Assembly (NCBI RefSeq): GCF_020991415.1
Contig: NZ_JAJMOY010000012.1
Location: forward strand, 1 to 64,000
Length of the DNA stretch: 64,000 bases
Direction: 5' to 3'
DNA from: Flavobacterium sp. ENC
GTDB taxonomy: Bacteria > Bacteroidota > Bacteroidia > Flavobacteriales > Flavobacteriaceae
This document shows, piece after piece, positions 16,904 through 25,542 of the stretch (position 1 is the first letter of the stretch; each line of letters opens with the position of its first letter). Both the position numbers and the translations under genes were made by a program. A model generated the notes under the pieces. That model was not told the origin of the DNA. It worked only from the letters and a program-made list of their open reading frames with translations, and did not search any database.

Positions 16904-17680
16904 CTAATTCGTACCCGAAGTATTATTCTTGATTTCCATAACTTCTCTCTTAACTTCTAAAAGCAGATCCTTCATACTCTGGGTTTCTGTTACTTCATGA
17001 CGTTTATCGCTGCGGCCGATATTGCACTCGTATTCCCAAATCTCCAGAATATCCGAAGCTTTGACTTCATAATTCGGATAAAAACGATTGTCGGATTCCA
17101 GGACTAGTGCATTCTTTTTGTTTTTGTTCAGACGCTTGTAGACCATGCCTTCGTTTTTCGTAATCAGGATATACGTTTTTCCGTCGAGCACCTCTCCCAG
17201 CCTTTCCACGTAACGGCCAATGATGATACTTCCGTCTTCGTGTGGCGGCATCGAATCTCCTTCTACCGGAAAGCCACGGTGTTTTCCCGGTCCTAAAAAC
17301 GGAAGGGAAACCTGCTGCAGACTCTCGATATATTCCGGATCAGCATATCCGTTCAGGTAACCCGCTTTTGCTTTTTGAGATACAATTTCGATATAATTCT
17401 CCCCAAAACTATCAACTTGTATGGGTAAAATAAGTCGGTTGCCTTCTAATTTTATAAGGTTTTCTATATTGATTTTACGGATGTCGACAGACAATAATAA
17501 ATCAATACTCATATGAAAATATAAAGCAATCTGCTTTAAAATATCATACGGTGCTTCGGAGGTTCCATCTTCGTATTTAACGTATCTTCCTCTGGTAATT
17601 CTAAGGTTTTCAGCTAATTTCTCCTGAGATATTTTATGCTTAACCCTCAATGCTCTGATGTTATCTGAAAATAAGGACAT
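16904..17680 (-). CDS. LexA-like XRE/S24 repressor of the damage cassette
   Basis: 258 aa. N-terminal XRE helix-turn-helix (about 7-62, KISQEKLAENLRITRGRYVKYE). C-terminal S24 self-cleaving peptidase domain with a likely cleavage site Ala106-Gly107 (KAKAGY), Ser143 in GDSM and Lys182 in VYKRL. A short helical tail follows (about 230-258). Such proteins repress until RecA* triggers self-cleavage. It faces dinB-dnaE2-alkB across an 86-nt gap rich in TTGTT/AACAA half-sites, so it likely represses both directions (inference). It differs from LexA in having an XRE rather than winged DNA-binding domain. Confidence 0.88.
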   Translation of the reverse strand: MSLFSDNIRALRVKHKISQEKLAENLRITRGRYVKYEDGTSEAPYDILKQIALYFHMSIDLLLSVDIRKINIENLIKLEGNRLILPIQVDSFGENYIEIVSQKAKAGYLNGYADPEYIESLQQVSLPFLGPGKHRGFPVEGDSMPPHEDGSIIIGRYVERLGEVLDGKTYILITKNEGMVYKRLNKNKKNALVLESDNRFYPNYEVKASDILEIWEYECNIGRSDKRHEVTETQSMKDLLLEVKREVMEIKNNTSGTN

Positions 17681-17688
17681 AATTTAAT

Positions 17689-17756
17689 TTGTTATAATTT
17701 GGAACAACAAATATAATCATTTTTGTTACAACCTGCGCTAATTTTGTCACTTACAA
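17689..17756. promoter_or_regulatory. Divergent control region, repressor/dinB
   Basis: A -7 box TATATTTG for the repressor lies on the minus strand (17715-17708) and TAATTTTG for dinB on the plus strand (17739-17746). Candidate operator half-sites are AACAAA (17706-17711) with TTTGTT (17722-17727), 10 nt apart and fully inverted; TTGTTATAA (17689-17697); TTGTTACAA (17723-17731); and TTGTCACTTACAA (17744-17756), which overlaps the dinB start region. The repeated TTGTT/AACAA theme suggests cooperative binding by the repressor. Confidence 0.5.
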
Positions 17757-17766
17757 AAACAAAAAA

Positions 17767-18948
17767 ATGGCACGGGCAATTGTACACATGGATTTGGATA
17801 CCTTTTTCGTATCCTGTGAAAGGTTAACCAACTCACAATTAGAAGGAATTCCTCTGATAATTGGTGGTGGTGACCGTGGCGTTGTAGCCTCTTGTTCGTA
17901 TGAAGCCCGTCGTTTTGGAGTCCGTTCTGCCATGCCTATTCAAATGGCCATGAAATTATGTCCTGATGCTAAAATCATCAAGGGCGATATGGAATTGTAT
18001 TCGCAATTATCACATGATGTTACACAGGTCATTCAGGAAAAAGCACCGATACTGGAAAAAGCAAGTATCGACGAATTTTACCTGGATATTACCGGAATGG
18101 ACAAATTTCACGGAAGTTATAAATGGACAAACGAACTCGCACAGTCGGTAATTAAAGAAACCGGGCTCCCTATTAGTTTTTCTTTGTCCGTCAATAAAAC
18201 GGTTTCTAAAATTGCTACCGGAGAAGGCAAACCAAAAGGGAACCTGGAAATTCCGGAAGGAAATGTACAGGCCTTTTTAAATCCGCTGTCAATTCAGAAA
18301 ATACCAATGGTCGGAGCTGTGACTTTTCAGCTTTTATCAAGAATTGGCGTCCGTAAAATTCAGACTTTATCTGAAATGCCTCCTGAAGTTTTGCAACAAA
18401 TGATCGGTAAAAACGGGCTGGACATCTGGAAAAAGGCCAATGGAATTGATCACACACCTGTAGAACCCTATTCGGAAAGAAAATCTATTTCGACCGAACA
18501 TACTTTTTCTCAGGATACTATCGATATTGTCATGCTAAAATCGATATTGGTCGGTATGGTCGAAAAACTGGCTTTTCAGCTTCGATCTGAGCAATGGCTA
18601 ACCTCAACCGTTGTTGTTAAAATACGTTACGCCAATTTTGACACTGAAACCAAACAATGCAAAATTGCTTATACCTCAGCCGATCATATTTTAAACAAAA
18701 ATGTAAACGATTTATTTGATAAAGTCTACCAACGCCGTATGCGCATCCGACTGATCGGTATTCGCTTCAGCGGACTGGTTCGCGGCACGTATCAAATTGA
18801 CCTTTTCGAAGATACCCAGGAAATCCTATCCCTGTATGCTGCGATGGATAAAATGAAAAGCCGGTACGGTTTCGATGCCGTAATGCGTTGTGCCGGAGCC
18901 TCCTTTAAACCGAATAACAAAGACGAAATTTTAAAACGTATCAAATAA
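17767..18948 (+). CDS. dinB: DNA polymerase IV (Y-family translesion polymerase)
   Basis: 393 aa. Y-family palm motifs are intact: MDLDTFF (Asp9) and SIDEFYLD (Asp102, Glu103). Thumb, finger and C-terminal little-finger domains are of usual size. It copies damaged DNA with low fidelity. The dnaE2 gene begins three nucleotides after its stop, so the two are surely co-transcribed. No imuA or imuB is present; DinB takes the place that the inactive ImuB holds in classical mutagenesis cassettes. Confidence 0.95.
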   Translation: MARAIVHMDLDTFFVSCERLTNSQLEGIPLIIGGGDRGVVASCSYEARRFGVRSAMPIQMAMKLCPDAKIIKGDMELYSQLSHDVTQVIQEKAPILEKASIDEFYLDITGMDKFHGSYKWTNELAQSVIKETGLPISFSLSVNKTVSKIATGEGKPKGNLEIPEGNVQAFLNPLSIQKIPMVGAVTFQLLSRIGVRKIQTLSEMPPEVLQQMIGKNGLDIWKKANGIDHTPVEPYSERKSISTEHTFSQDTIDIVMLKSILVGMVEKLAFQLRSEQWLTSTVVVKIRYANFDTETKQCKIAYTSADHILNKNVNDLFDKVYQRRMRIRLIGIRFSGLVRGTYQIDLFEDTQEILSLYAAMDKMKSRYGFDAVMRCAGASFKPNNKDEILKRIK

Positions 18949-18951
18949 ACC

Positions 18952-21900
18952 ATGTACCTCAACTGCCACTCTTTTCATTCGCTTCGCTACGGCACGATTC
19001 CGCTTGATGATCTCATGAAGGAAGCGGTTTCCTGTGGTGTAAAAGCTATGGCACTGACCGATATCAATACCGTAACCGGAATTTATGATTTTATAAGAGC
19101 CTGCGATAAAGCCGCCATAAAACCATTGGTCGGAATCGAATTCCGCTCAGAGCATCAATTCCGCTATATCGGGCTGGCCAAAAATGGGGAAGGACTGGGC
19201 GAAATGAATCGGTTTTTAACCGAATATAATTTCAGCGGGGAATCCTTGCCTTTAATGGCTCCCGAATTCGAGTCGGTTTTTGTGATTTATACGCTGGAAA
19301 ATACTCCTGAAGTACTACGTGAAAATGATTTTATCGGCATTCGTCCGGACGAAATTTCCAAGCTTTTTACTTCAGAATTGAAAAGTAAAATTTCCAAAAT
19401 GGTAATTCTTCAATCGGTCACTTTTAGAAATAAAAGAGAATTTAACCTGCACAAAATTCTGCGTGCTATTGACACGAATATCATTTTATCGAAACTAACA
19501 GCCGCTGATTACTGTAAAACTTCTGAGAAAATGCTGCCTCTGGAAGCACTTTTGCCTTATTATGAAAATTATCCTGAAATTATAGCCAATACCCAATACA
19601 TCATTGATTCCTGTAATTTTCAGTATGATTTTGAATCTAAAAAAAACAAGAAGTTTTTTACTGAAAATCGCGAAGGCGATATCGCAAGACTTACGGAACT
19701 GGCACATGAAGGTTTAATTTGGCGTTATGGCGAAAATCATGATCTGGCCAAAAAACGCATCGAAAAAGAACTGAAAGTAATTGACGAATTACAATTCAGC
19801 GGTTATTTTTTAATTACCTGGGATATTGTTCAGTATAGCAATAGTAAGGGATTTATGCACATTGGACGTGGCAGCGGCGCCAATAGTATTATCGCGTATT
19901 GTTTGGGAATTACGGATATCTGCCCTATAGAGCTTGATCTTTATTTTGAACGTTTTTTAAACCTCAACCGAAAAAGTCCGCCGGATTTTGATATCGACTG
20001 GAGCTGGAAAGAACGCAATACGATTTTAGAATATATCTTCGATAAATATGGCCGCGATCATGTGGCTTTCTGCGGAACGAATGTTGAATTTAAACACCGT
20101 TCTATTTTTAGGGAAGTCGGAAAAGTTTTTGGTCTTCCGAAAGAAGAACTGGATATGCTGGCCAAAAATCCGATGGCGTTACACGAAACCAATTCTATCG
20201 TAAAACTGGTTCAGGAATACAGTATGATGATGGGTAAATACCCTAACCAGCGCAGTATGCATGCCTGCGGAATCATTATTTCTGAAGAACCGATTACCAA
20301 TTACACGCCATTGGAAATGCCTCCAAAAGGATTCCCTATTGTGCTTTTTGATATGCATATTGCTGAAGAAATTGGTTTTGATAAATTCGATATTTTAAGT
20401 CAGCGTGGTATTGGGCATATCGACGACAGTGTAAAATTGATTGAGAAAAACAGGGGGATTACACTTAATATTCGTGATACTTCGATTTCCAAAGATGAAG
20501 CGGTCTGCAATGTTCATTTGGCACAAGGCAGAACCATTGGCTGTTTTTATATCGAAAGTCCGGCCATGCGCGGATTGTTGCGCCGGCTTAATTGTGATAA
20601 TTATAAAATTCTGGTGGCGGCTTCTTCTATTATTCGTCCCGGCGTGGCGCAATCGGGAATGATGAAAGAGTATATTTTTCGCCATAACAATCCGGATCAG
20701 TTTCAATATTTTCATGATGTCTTCAAAGAACATCTTGGCGAAACGTATGGCATTATGGTGTATCAGGAAGATGTAATTAAAATTGCCCAGCATTACGGAG
20801 GTCTTCCCGCTGCAGATGGTGATATTCTGCGTCGTGCCATGTCGGGAAAAGGACGATCGGCGGAAGCTTTGCAAAAAGTAAAAGATAATTTCTTTGCCTG
20901 CTGTGCCGCAAAAGGACATCCTGTAGGACTTAGTCAGGAAATTTACCGCCAGATTGAATCCTTTGCAGGGTTTTCGTTCTGTAAGGCACACTCGGCTTCG
21001 TATGCCGTAGAGAGTTATCAGAGTTTATATCTGAAGATAAATTATCCTGTGGAATTTATGACAGCGGTCATCAATAACCAGGGTGGATTTTACAGAACCG
21101 AAGTGTATGTGCACGAAGCGAGAATGTCCGGCGCTACCATTCTTAATCCGTGTGTAAACAAAAGCGAATATCAGACCACCGTATACGGCACTGCTATTTA
21201 TCTCGGTTTTATGCACCTGCAGAGCTTAGACTCCAAAACCGCCCATCTGATCGAATCAGACCGCGATAAAAACGGTGATTTTCTTTCTTTGGAAGATTTC
21301 ATCAACCGTATTCCGATTGGGATTGAAAGCATGAAAATTTTAATTTTTATAGATGCCTTTCGTTTTACGGGAAAAACCAAGAATCAGCTTTTAGTCATTG
21401 CGAGTTTGCTTTTAAATAATTTCAAACCCGAAAACAGAAGTCTGATGCTGCTACAGGAGCCTGTTAAAGAATATAAACTTCCTATTTTGGAACGTTCCCT
21501 GTTTGAAGATGCTTTTGATGAAATTGAACTTTTAAGTTTTCCGGTTTCCTGTACTGTTTTTGATCTTTTACAGACCAGACACCGTGGCGACGTTATGGCC
21601 AAAGATTTAGTTGCCCATCACAAAAAACAAGTTCGTATGCTGGCGTATCTGATTTCCAGAAAGCAGGTTCCAACCAAAAAAGGAAACATGTATTTCGGGA
21701 CCTGGATCGATCATGAAGGGACTTATTTTGATACGGCTCATTTTCCGGATGGCCTGGCGCAGTATCCTTTTCAGGGCGGAGGCTGTTATTTACTGTTAGG
21801 AACCGTGGAAGTCGATTACCACTTTCCGACCATTACGATTACCAAAATGTCCAAAATGCCTTTTATTCCTGATCCGCGTTATATGGATGCTAAAGATCAG

Positions 21901-22005
21901 TATAAGACACAGCAGTTAATTAAGGAAGATGTTAGCCCTACGCATCGCGAACCCTATCCGCAGGGACACGAAATTAATCTGCCAAGACATCGAATGAAAT
22001 TTTAA
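18952..22005 (+). CDS. dnaE2: Error-prone DNA polymerase III alpha (DnaE2-like)
   Basis: 1017 aa, shorter than replicative DnaE (about 1150-1500) and close to the DnaE2/ImuC size. N-terminal PHP domain (1-65, CHSFHS, some metal ligands probably lost), PolIII palm with the catalytic triad PDFDID (Asp345, Asp347, Asp349), helix-hairpin-helix and an OB-like end (about 890-1000). It extends past lesions together with a Y-family partner. Coupled to dinB and followed by alkB, so damage-inducible expression under the divergent repressor is likely. Confidence 0.92.
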   Translation: MYLNCHSFHSLRYGTIPLDDLMKEAVSCGVKAMALTDINTVTGIYDFIRACDKAAIKPLVGIEFRSEHQFRYIGLAKNGEGLGEMNRFLTEYNFSGESLPLMAPEFESVFVIYTLENTPEVLRENDFIGIRPDEISKLFTSELKSKISKMVILQSVTFRNKREFNLHKILRAIDTNIILSKLTAADYCKTSEKMLPLEALLPYYENYPEIIANTQYIIDSCNFQYDFESKKNKKFFTENREGDIARLTELAHEGLIWRYGENHDLAKKRIEKELKVIDELQFSGYFLITWDIVQYSNSKGFMHIGRGSGANSIIAYCLGITDICPIELDLYFERFLNLNRKSPPDFDIDWSWKERNTILEYIFDKYGRDHVAFCGTNVEFKHRSIFREVGKVFGLPKEELDMLAKNPMALHETNSIVKLVQEYSMMMGKYPNQRSMHACGIIISEEPITNYTPLEMPPKGFPIVLFDMHIAEEIGFDKFDILSQRGIGHIDDSVKLIEKNRGITLNIRDTSISKDEAVCNVHLAQGRTIGCFYIESPAMRGLLRRLNCDNYKILVAASSIIRPGVAQSGMMKEYIFRHNNPDQFQYFHDVFKEHLGETYGIMVYQEDVIKIAQHYGGLPAADGDILRRAMSGKGRSAEALQKVKDNFFACCAAKGHPVGLSQEIYRQIESFAGFSFCKAHSASYAVESYQSLYLKINYPVEFMTAVINNQGGFYRTEVYVHEARMSGATILNPCVNKSEYQTTVYGTAIYLGFMHLQSLDSKTAHLIESDRDKNGDFLSLEDFINRIPIGIESMKILIFIDAFRFTGKTKNQLLVIASLLLNNFKPENRSLMLLQEPVKEYKLPILERSLFEDAFDEIELLSFPVSCTVFDLLQTRHRGDVMAKDLVAHHKKQVRMLAYLISRKQVPTKKGNMYFGTWIDHEGTYFDTAHFPDGLAQYPFQGGGCYLLLGTVEVDYHFPTITITKMSKMPFIPDPRYMDAKDQYKTQQLIKEDVSPTHREPYPQGHEINLPRHRMKF

Positions 22006-22035
22006 AACAGAGCTATATACTTAAAAAAATAAATT

Positions 22036-22665
22036 ATGACACTCTTTAATGATACCGAATTATTTACTTCAGGTCGTAGCGGAAAAACCGTATTTGAACT
22101 GCCTGACACCGAACTGATCCTGATTGACAATTTCTTCACCAAAGAAGAATCTGATCATTACTATGAAAAACTGCTTCATCAAACCAAATGGAGAGGATAT
22201 GAAATGGAAATTTTTGACAAAACTGTTACGGCTCCCAGAATGATTGCCTGGTACGAAGACAAAGATAATCCCGGAGCAGATCAAAATGGTCCTGACTGGA
22301 CTTATGAGCTCCTGACCATCAGAAGCCGCGTAGAAAAAGAAACGCAGCTGGATTTTAACAGCCTGCTGCTTAATTTATACCGAAACGGAAGCGATAGCGT
22401 GGCCTGGCACAGCGATAAGGAGCACAATTCGGGTAAAAATCCCGTTATAGCATCTGTTACTTTTGGGGAAACCAGGATGTTCCGCCTGCGTCATAAGTTT
22501 CGAAAAGACATTGCCCAGGTTGAAATTCCGCTGCATCACGGTTCTTTTTTATTGATGTCCGGAACTACAAACAGTTTCTGGCAGCATCAGGTGCCTAAGA
22601 CAGCCAAAAAAGTACTGCCGAGAATCAATCTGACCTTTAGAAGAACGAACAGGATAGCCCAGTAG
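22036..22665 (+). CDS. alkB: AlkB-like 2-oxoglutarate/Fe(II) DNA dioxygenase
   Basis: 209 aa, normal for the AlkB/ALKBH2-3 type. Iron ligands His125 and Asp127 (AWHSDKEH) and His184 (FWQHQVP); 2-oxoglutarate-binding Arg196 in RINLTFR. These enzymes oxidatively remove methyl groups from 1-methyladenine and 3-methylcytosine. It lies 30 nt after dnaE2, so is probably the last gene of the cassette, adding direct damage reversal to translesion synthesis. Confidence 0.9.
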   Translation: MTLFNDTELFTSGRSGKTVFELPDTELILIDNFFTKEESDHYYEKLLHQTKWRGYEMEIFDKTVTAPRMIAWYEDKDNPGADQNGPDWTYELLTIRSRVEKETQLDFNSLLLNLYRNGSDSVAWHSDKEHNSGKNPVIASVTFGETRMFRLRHKFRKDIAQVEIPLHHGSFLLMSGTTNSFWQHQVPKTAKKVLPRINLTFRRTNRIAQ

Positions 22666-22831
22666 TTAAAAAAAAGGCTTTTTAATTCCAATAATAAATG
22701 GCTTTTCCGTCAGAAAAGAATCTCAAAATCAGCTTTCTAAAACAAAATACAGCCTTCTTGCACATTTTATTAGGCAGCACTTATCTTTTTTAGTATTTTT
22801 CAAACTTTTTTCCAATAATATTCCACCCCAA

Positions 22832-23290
22832 ATGGCAAAATTAAACAATGATTTAACACGTTTTTTAGAGGCACAAAACAAACTCTATCTTACCGCACTT
22901 ACTGAACTTAAAAGAGGAAAAAAAGAAACCCACTGGATGTGGTTTATTTTTCCTCAGATAAAAGGATTAGGAAGAAGTGAAATGTCCAGATTATATTCGA
23001 TCGATAATCTTCAGCAGAGCGAAGAATTTCTGGCACATCCGGTTCTTGGAAAACATCTTATTGAAGTTTCCAGGGTATTGCTGGACTTTAAAATGAAATC
23101 GGCTGAGGCTATACTTGGAGATTTGGATGCCAGGAAACTACAATCCTCTATGACTCTTTTTAGCCTGACAAACAATACCGACCCCGTATTTCAGGAAGTA
23201 TTGGATGCGTTTTTTTCCGGTAAATTTGACCTGCTTACTTTGTCGATTATTAATGAGATGATACATCCGGCTTTGCAGCAGGAAGCTTAA
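22832..23290 (+). CDS. DUF1810 domain protein
   Basis: 152 aa, matching the family length. Conserved WMWFIFPQIKGLGRSEMSRLYSI (read as WMWFIFPQ and GLGRS, residues about 33-50) is the family signature. Cytoplasmic; function unknown. It has 166 nt of AT-rich DNA before it and a strong terminator after it, so it is probably a single-gene unit. Family assignment secure. Confidence 0.9.
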   Translation: MAKLNNDLTRFLEAQNKLYLTALTELKRGKKETHWMWFIFPQIKGLGRSEMSRLYSIDNLQQSEEFLAHPVLGKHLIEVSRVLLDFKMKSAEAILGDLDARKLQSSMTLFSLTNNTDPVFQEVLDAFFSGKFDLLTLSIINEMIHPALQQEA

Positions 23291-23317
23291 AATAGCTAAA
23301 AACAATTTATAAAAAAA

Positions 23318-23350
23318 GGAAGTTACTTTATTAGTAACTTCCTTTTTTTT
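23318..23350. terminator. Bidirectional terminator
   Basis: Perfect 10-bp stem (GGAAGTTACT 23318-23327, AGTAACTTCC 23333-23342), loop TTATT, A-run before and T-run after. It can end both DUF1810 transcription and the permease transcript coming from the right. Confidence 0.9.
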
Positions 23351-23459
23351 CTCCTGCAGATTTTGCAGATTGAGCAAATCTATTCTTTCTGAATCTTAAA
23401 TATTTTACAGTACAAAAAACAAAAGACTTTGAACCTTTGCTTCTTTGTGCCTTTGCCCC

Positions 23460-24869
23460 TTATTCTTTAGGTTTCGTCAAATAATAAACCGGAATTCCGG
23501 CGAGCATAATCAGTACGCCCCAGCCACAAGTGGAGAATTTTGTGAATAATAACGAGATACAAATTGCACTGGCGATTATAATGTATAACAGGGGTAAAAA
23601 CGGATAACCGAAAGCTCTGTAAGGTCTTTCTGCATCGGGCATTTTTTTACGCAAAATAAAGATTCCGTAGATCGTAAGGATGTAAAAAATCAAAACGATG
23701 ATAATAACGAAGTCTAATAAATCACCGTATTTTCCTGTCAGGCATAAAGCCGAAGCCCATATACATTGTGCCCAAAGCGCCCATGCAGGAACACTGGATT
23801 CGTTTAAAACAGCTGCCTTTTTAAAGAACAAACCATCTTTTGCCATGGTATAATAAACCCTTGCACCAGCCATAATTAATCCGTTGTTGCAGGCAAAAGT
23901 CGAAATCATAATCATAATGGCGATAATCAGTGTTCCGATATCTCCAAAGATATAATCTGAAGCGACAACAGCTACACGATCCGATTTTGCAGTTGCAATT
24001 TCATTAAGCGGAATTACAGCCAGATACATCAAATTTGTCAGTACGTAAATAACGGTCACGATAAAAGTTCCAAGAAACAAACTGAAACCGACGTTACGCT
24101 TTGGATTTTTAATTTCCCCGGCAATAAAAGTAACCCCATTCCAGGCGTCACTGGAGAATAAAGAACCTACCATTGCAGCTGAAATTCCGGTAATCAAAGC
24201 CGTTCCGCTAATAGGAAGCCATGAACCGGTTTCTGTATTGTACGAACGTGTGGCCCAGGCATCTGTCCAGTTGGCATCCCAAACCGAAGCTTTTGCAGCA
24301 AGCGTTAATCCAAAAATGATTAAGCCCAGCAAGGATAAAATTTTGATAATGGTAAGAACGGTCTGTAAAATCTTTCCGTTTTTAACACCACGACTATTAA
24401 TATACGTTAATAAGACAATCGTAAAAATCGAAACAATCTGAGCCGCATTAAGTTTAAAAGCACCTAATTCAAATAGTATATTTTCATCGCTCAAAGGCTC
24501 ATACAGATAGGCTGCAAACTTCGAGAACGCCACCCCAACGGCAGCAATCGTTCCGGTCTGGATAACAGCAAAAAAACTCCATCCGTACAGGAAGGCTATT
24601 AATTTGTTGTAAGCTTCTTTCAGGTACACATATTGTCCGCCGGCTTTTGGAAACATGGCACTTAATTCACCGTAACTCACAGCAGCGATAATTGTAATTA
24701 AGCCCGAGAGAAGCCAGATTAATGTCAGCCATCCGGCAGAACCTACCTGTCTGGCAATATCAGCACTTACGATAAAAATTCCGGAACCGATCATCGATCC
24801 TACCACAAGCATGGTTCCGTCTAATAATCCGAGTTCTCTTTTAAAATGTTCCTGGTTGTCTTCCTGCAT
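23460..24869 (-). CDS. APC-family amino acid permease
   Basis: 469 aa with about 12 membrane helices. The N-terminal GLLDGTMLVVGSMIGSGIF segment (TMLVVGSMIGSGIF, about 16-30) is the substrate-binding unwound helix of the APC superfamily, and KAGGQYVYLKEAY (about 75-87) follows. It imports or exchanges amino acids across the inner membrane; substrate unknown. Single gene, terminated by the hairpin at 23318-23350. Confidence 0.9.
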   Translation of the reverse strand: MQEDNQEHFKRELGLLDGTMLVVGSMIGSGIFIVSADIARQVGSAGWLTLIWLLSGLITIIAAVSYGELSAMFPKAGGQYVYLKEAYNKLIAFLYGWSFFAVIQTGTIAAVGVAFSKFAAYLYEPLSDENILFELGAFKLNAAQIVSIFTIVLLTYINSRGVKNGKILQTVLTIIKILSLLGLIIFGLTLAAKASVWDANWTDAWATRSYNTETGSWLPISGTALITGISAAMVGSLFSSDAWNGVTFIAGEIKNPKRNVGFSLFLGTFIVTVIYVLTNLMYLAVIPLNEIATAKSDRVAVVASDYIFGDIGTLIIAIMIMISTFACNNGLIMAGARVYYTMAKDGLFFKKAAVLNESSVPAWALWAQCIWASALCLTGKYGDLLDFVIIIVLIFYILTIYGIFILRKKMPDAERPYRAFGYPFLPLLYIIIASAICISLLFTKFSTCGWGVLIMLAGIPVYYLTKPKE

Positions 24870-25027
24870 TATTTTGTTTTTTTTGGTTGGTTAAAGATAT
24901 ACTTTTTTTGGAAATTTTAAATCGTGAAATTTTAAATTCAAATCGCGATAGTGATATTGTGCTAAACACAAGCCCCAATAAAATTGCCATTTATGGTTTT
25001 CCGTAAAATCTAATTAATTCAGCTCTT

Positions 25028-25035
25028 TACATTTG
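25028..25035 (+). promoter_or_regulatory. -7 box of the AAA+ cassette
   Basis: TACATTTG fits TANNTTTG exactly and would start transcription near 25040, about 28 nt before the ATG at 25069. No clear -33 TTG at the right spacing. It is the only good match in the 199-nt gap and reads into the five-gene operon. Confidence 0.5.
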
Positions 25036-25068
25036 AAAATGAAAACACGGATTTTAAACTAAGAAAAT

Positions 25069-25521
25069 ATGACAAGAATTATTTTAAACAATGAAAACAT
25101 AAATCTTGACACTAATAGAAAGCAAGATTTAACTACCGGGTTTATTAGTGACAGGGATATTTTGAAAAAACGCTCAAAAAAATATCTTGATCTCATCGCC
25201 GGACTTGATTCAAAAACACTAACAGATACTAAAGGAATGGAAGAGCTTATGAAAGCCATTCAAGAAGAATTTGGTACAGCAGAACTTGCAAGTTTACCCT
25301 TAGGAATTGTTTCTAAGTGTTTTCTTGGACACCCTTACGAAGTACATACGCTTGATTTAAGTGGAAGTCAGATTATTAAACACTATAAAACGACGGAATC
25401 AATGGAAACAGAGTTTGAAAAAGCAAGAGGAGTTGCCAGGCACAACGCCTATGCAATGGTTGAGATCTACAAAGATAAAATCATTCTGATTCGCGAAGAC
25501 GGAACCGCCACAAAATTATAA
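25069..25521 (+). CDS. Unknown protein, first gene of AAA+ cassette
   Basis: 150 aa, not recognised. Soluble, no signal peptide. The N-terminus MTRIILNNEN is followed by a charged helical middle (about 30-75, with DILKKRSKKYLDLIAGL) and a C-terminal half predicted to be mixed strands and helix (HPYEVHTLDLSGSQIIKHY, then AYAMVEIYKDKIILIREDG). The last segment looks like two beta-strands. No catalytic motif is visible. It leads a tightly spaced operon (21 nt to the next gene) that ends in a Ycf46-like ATPase. Confidence 0.7.
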   Translation: MTRIILNNENINLDTNRKQDLTTGFISDRDILKKRSKKYLDLIAGLDSKTLTDTKGMEELMKAIQEEFGTAELASLPLGIVSKCFLGHPYEVHTLDLSGSQIIKHYKTTESMETEFEKARGVARHNAYAMVEIYKDKIILIREDGTATKL

Positions 25522-25542
25522 AACCAATAAATTAAAATAATT

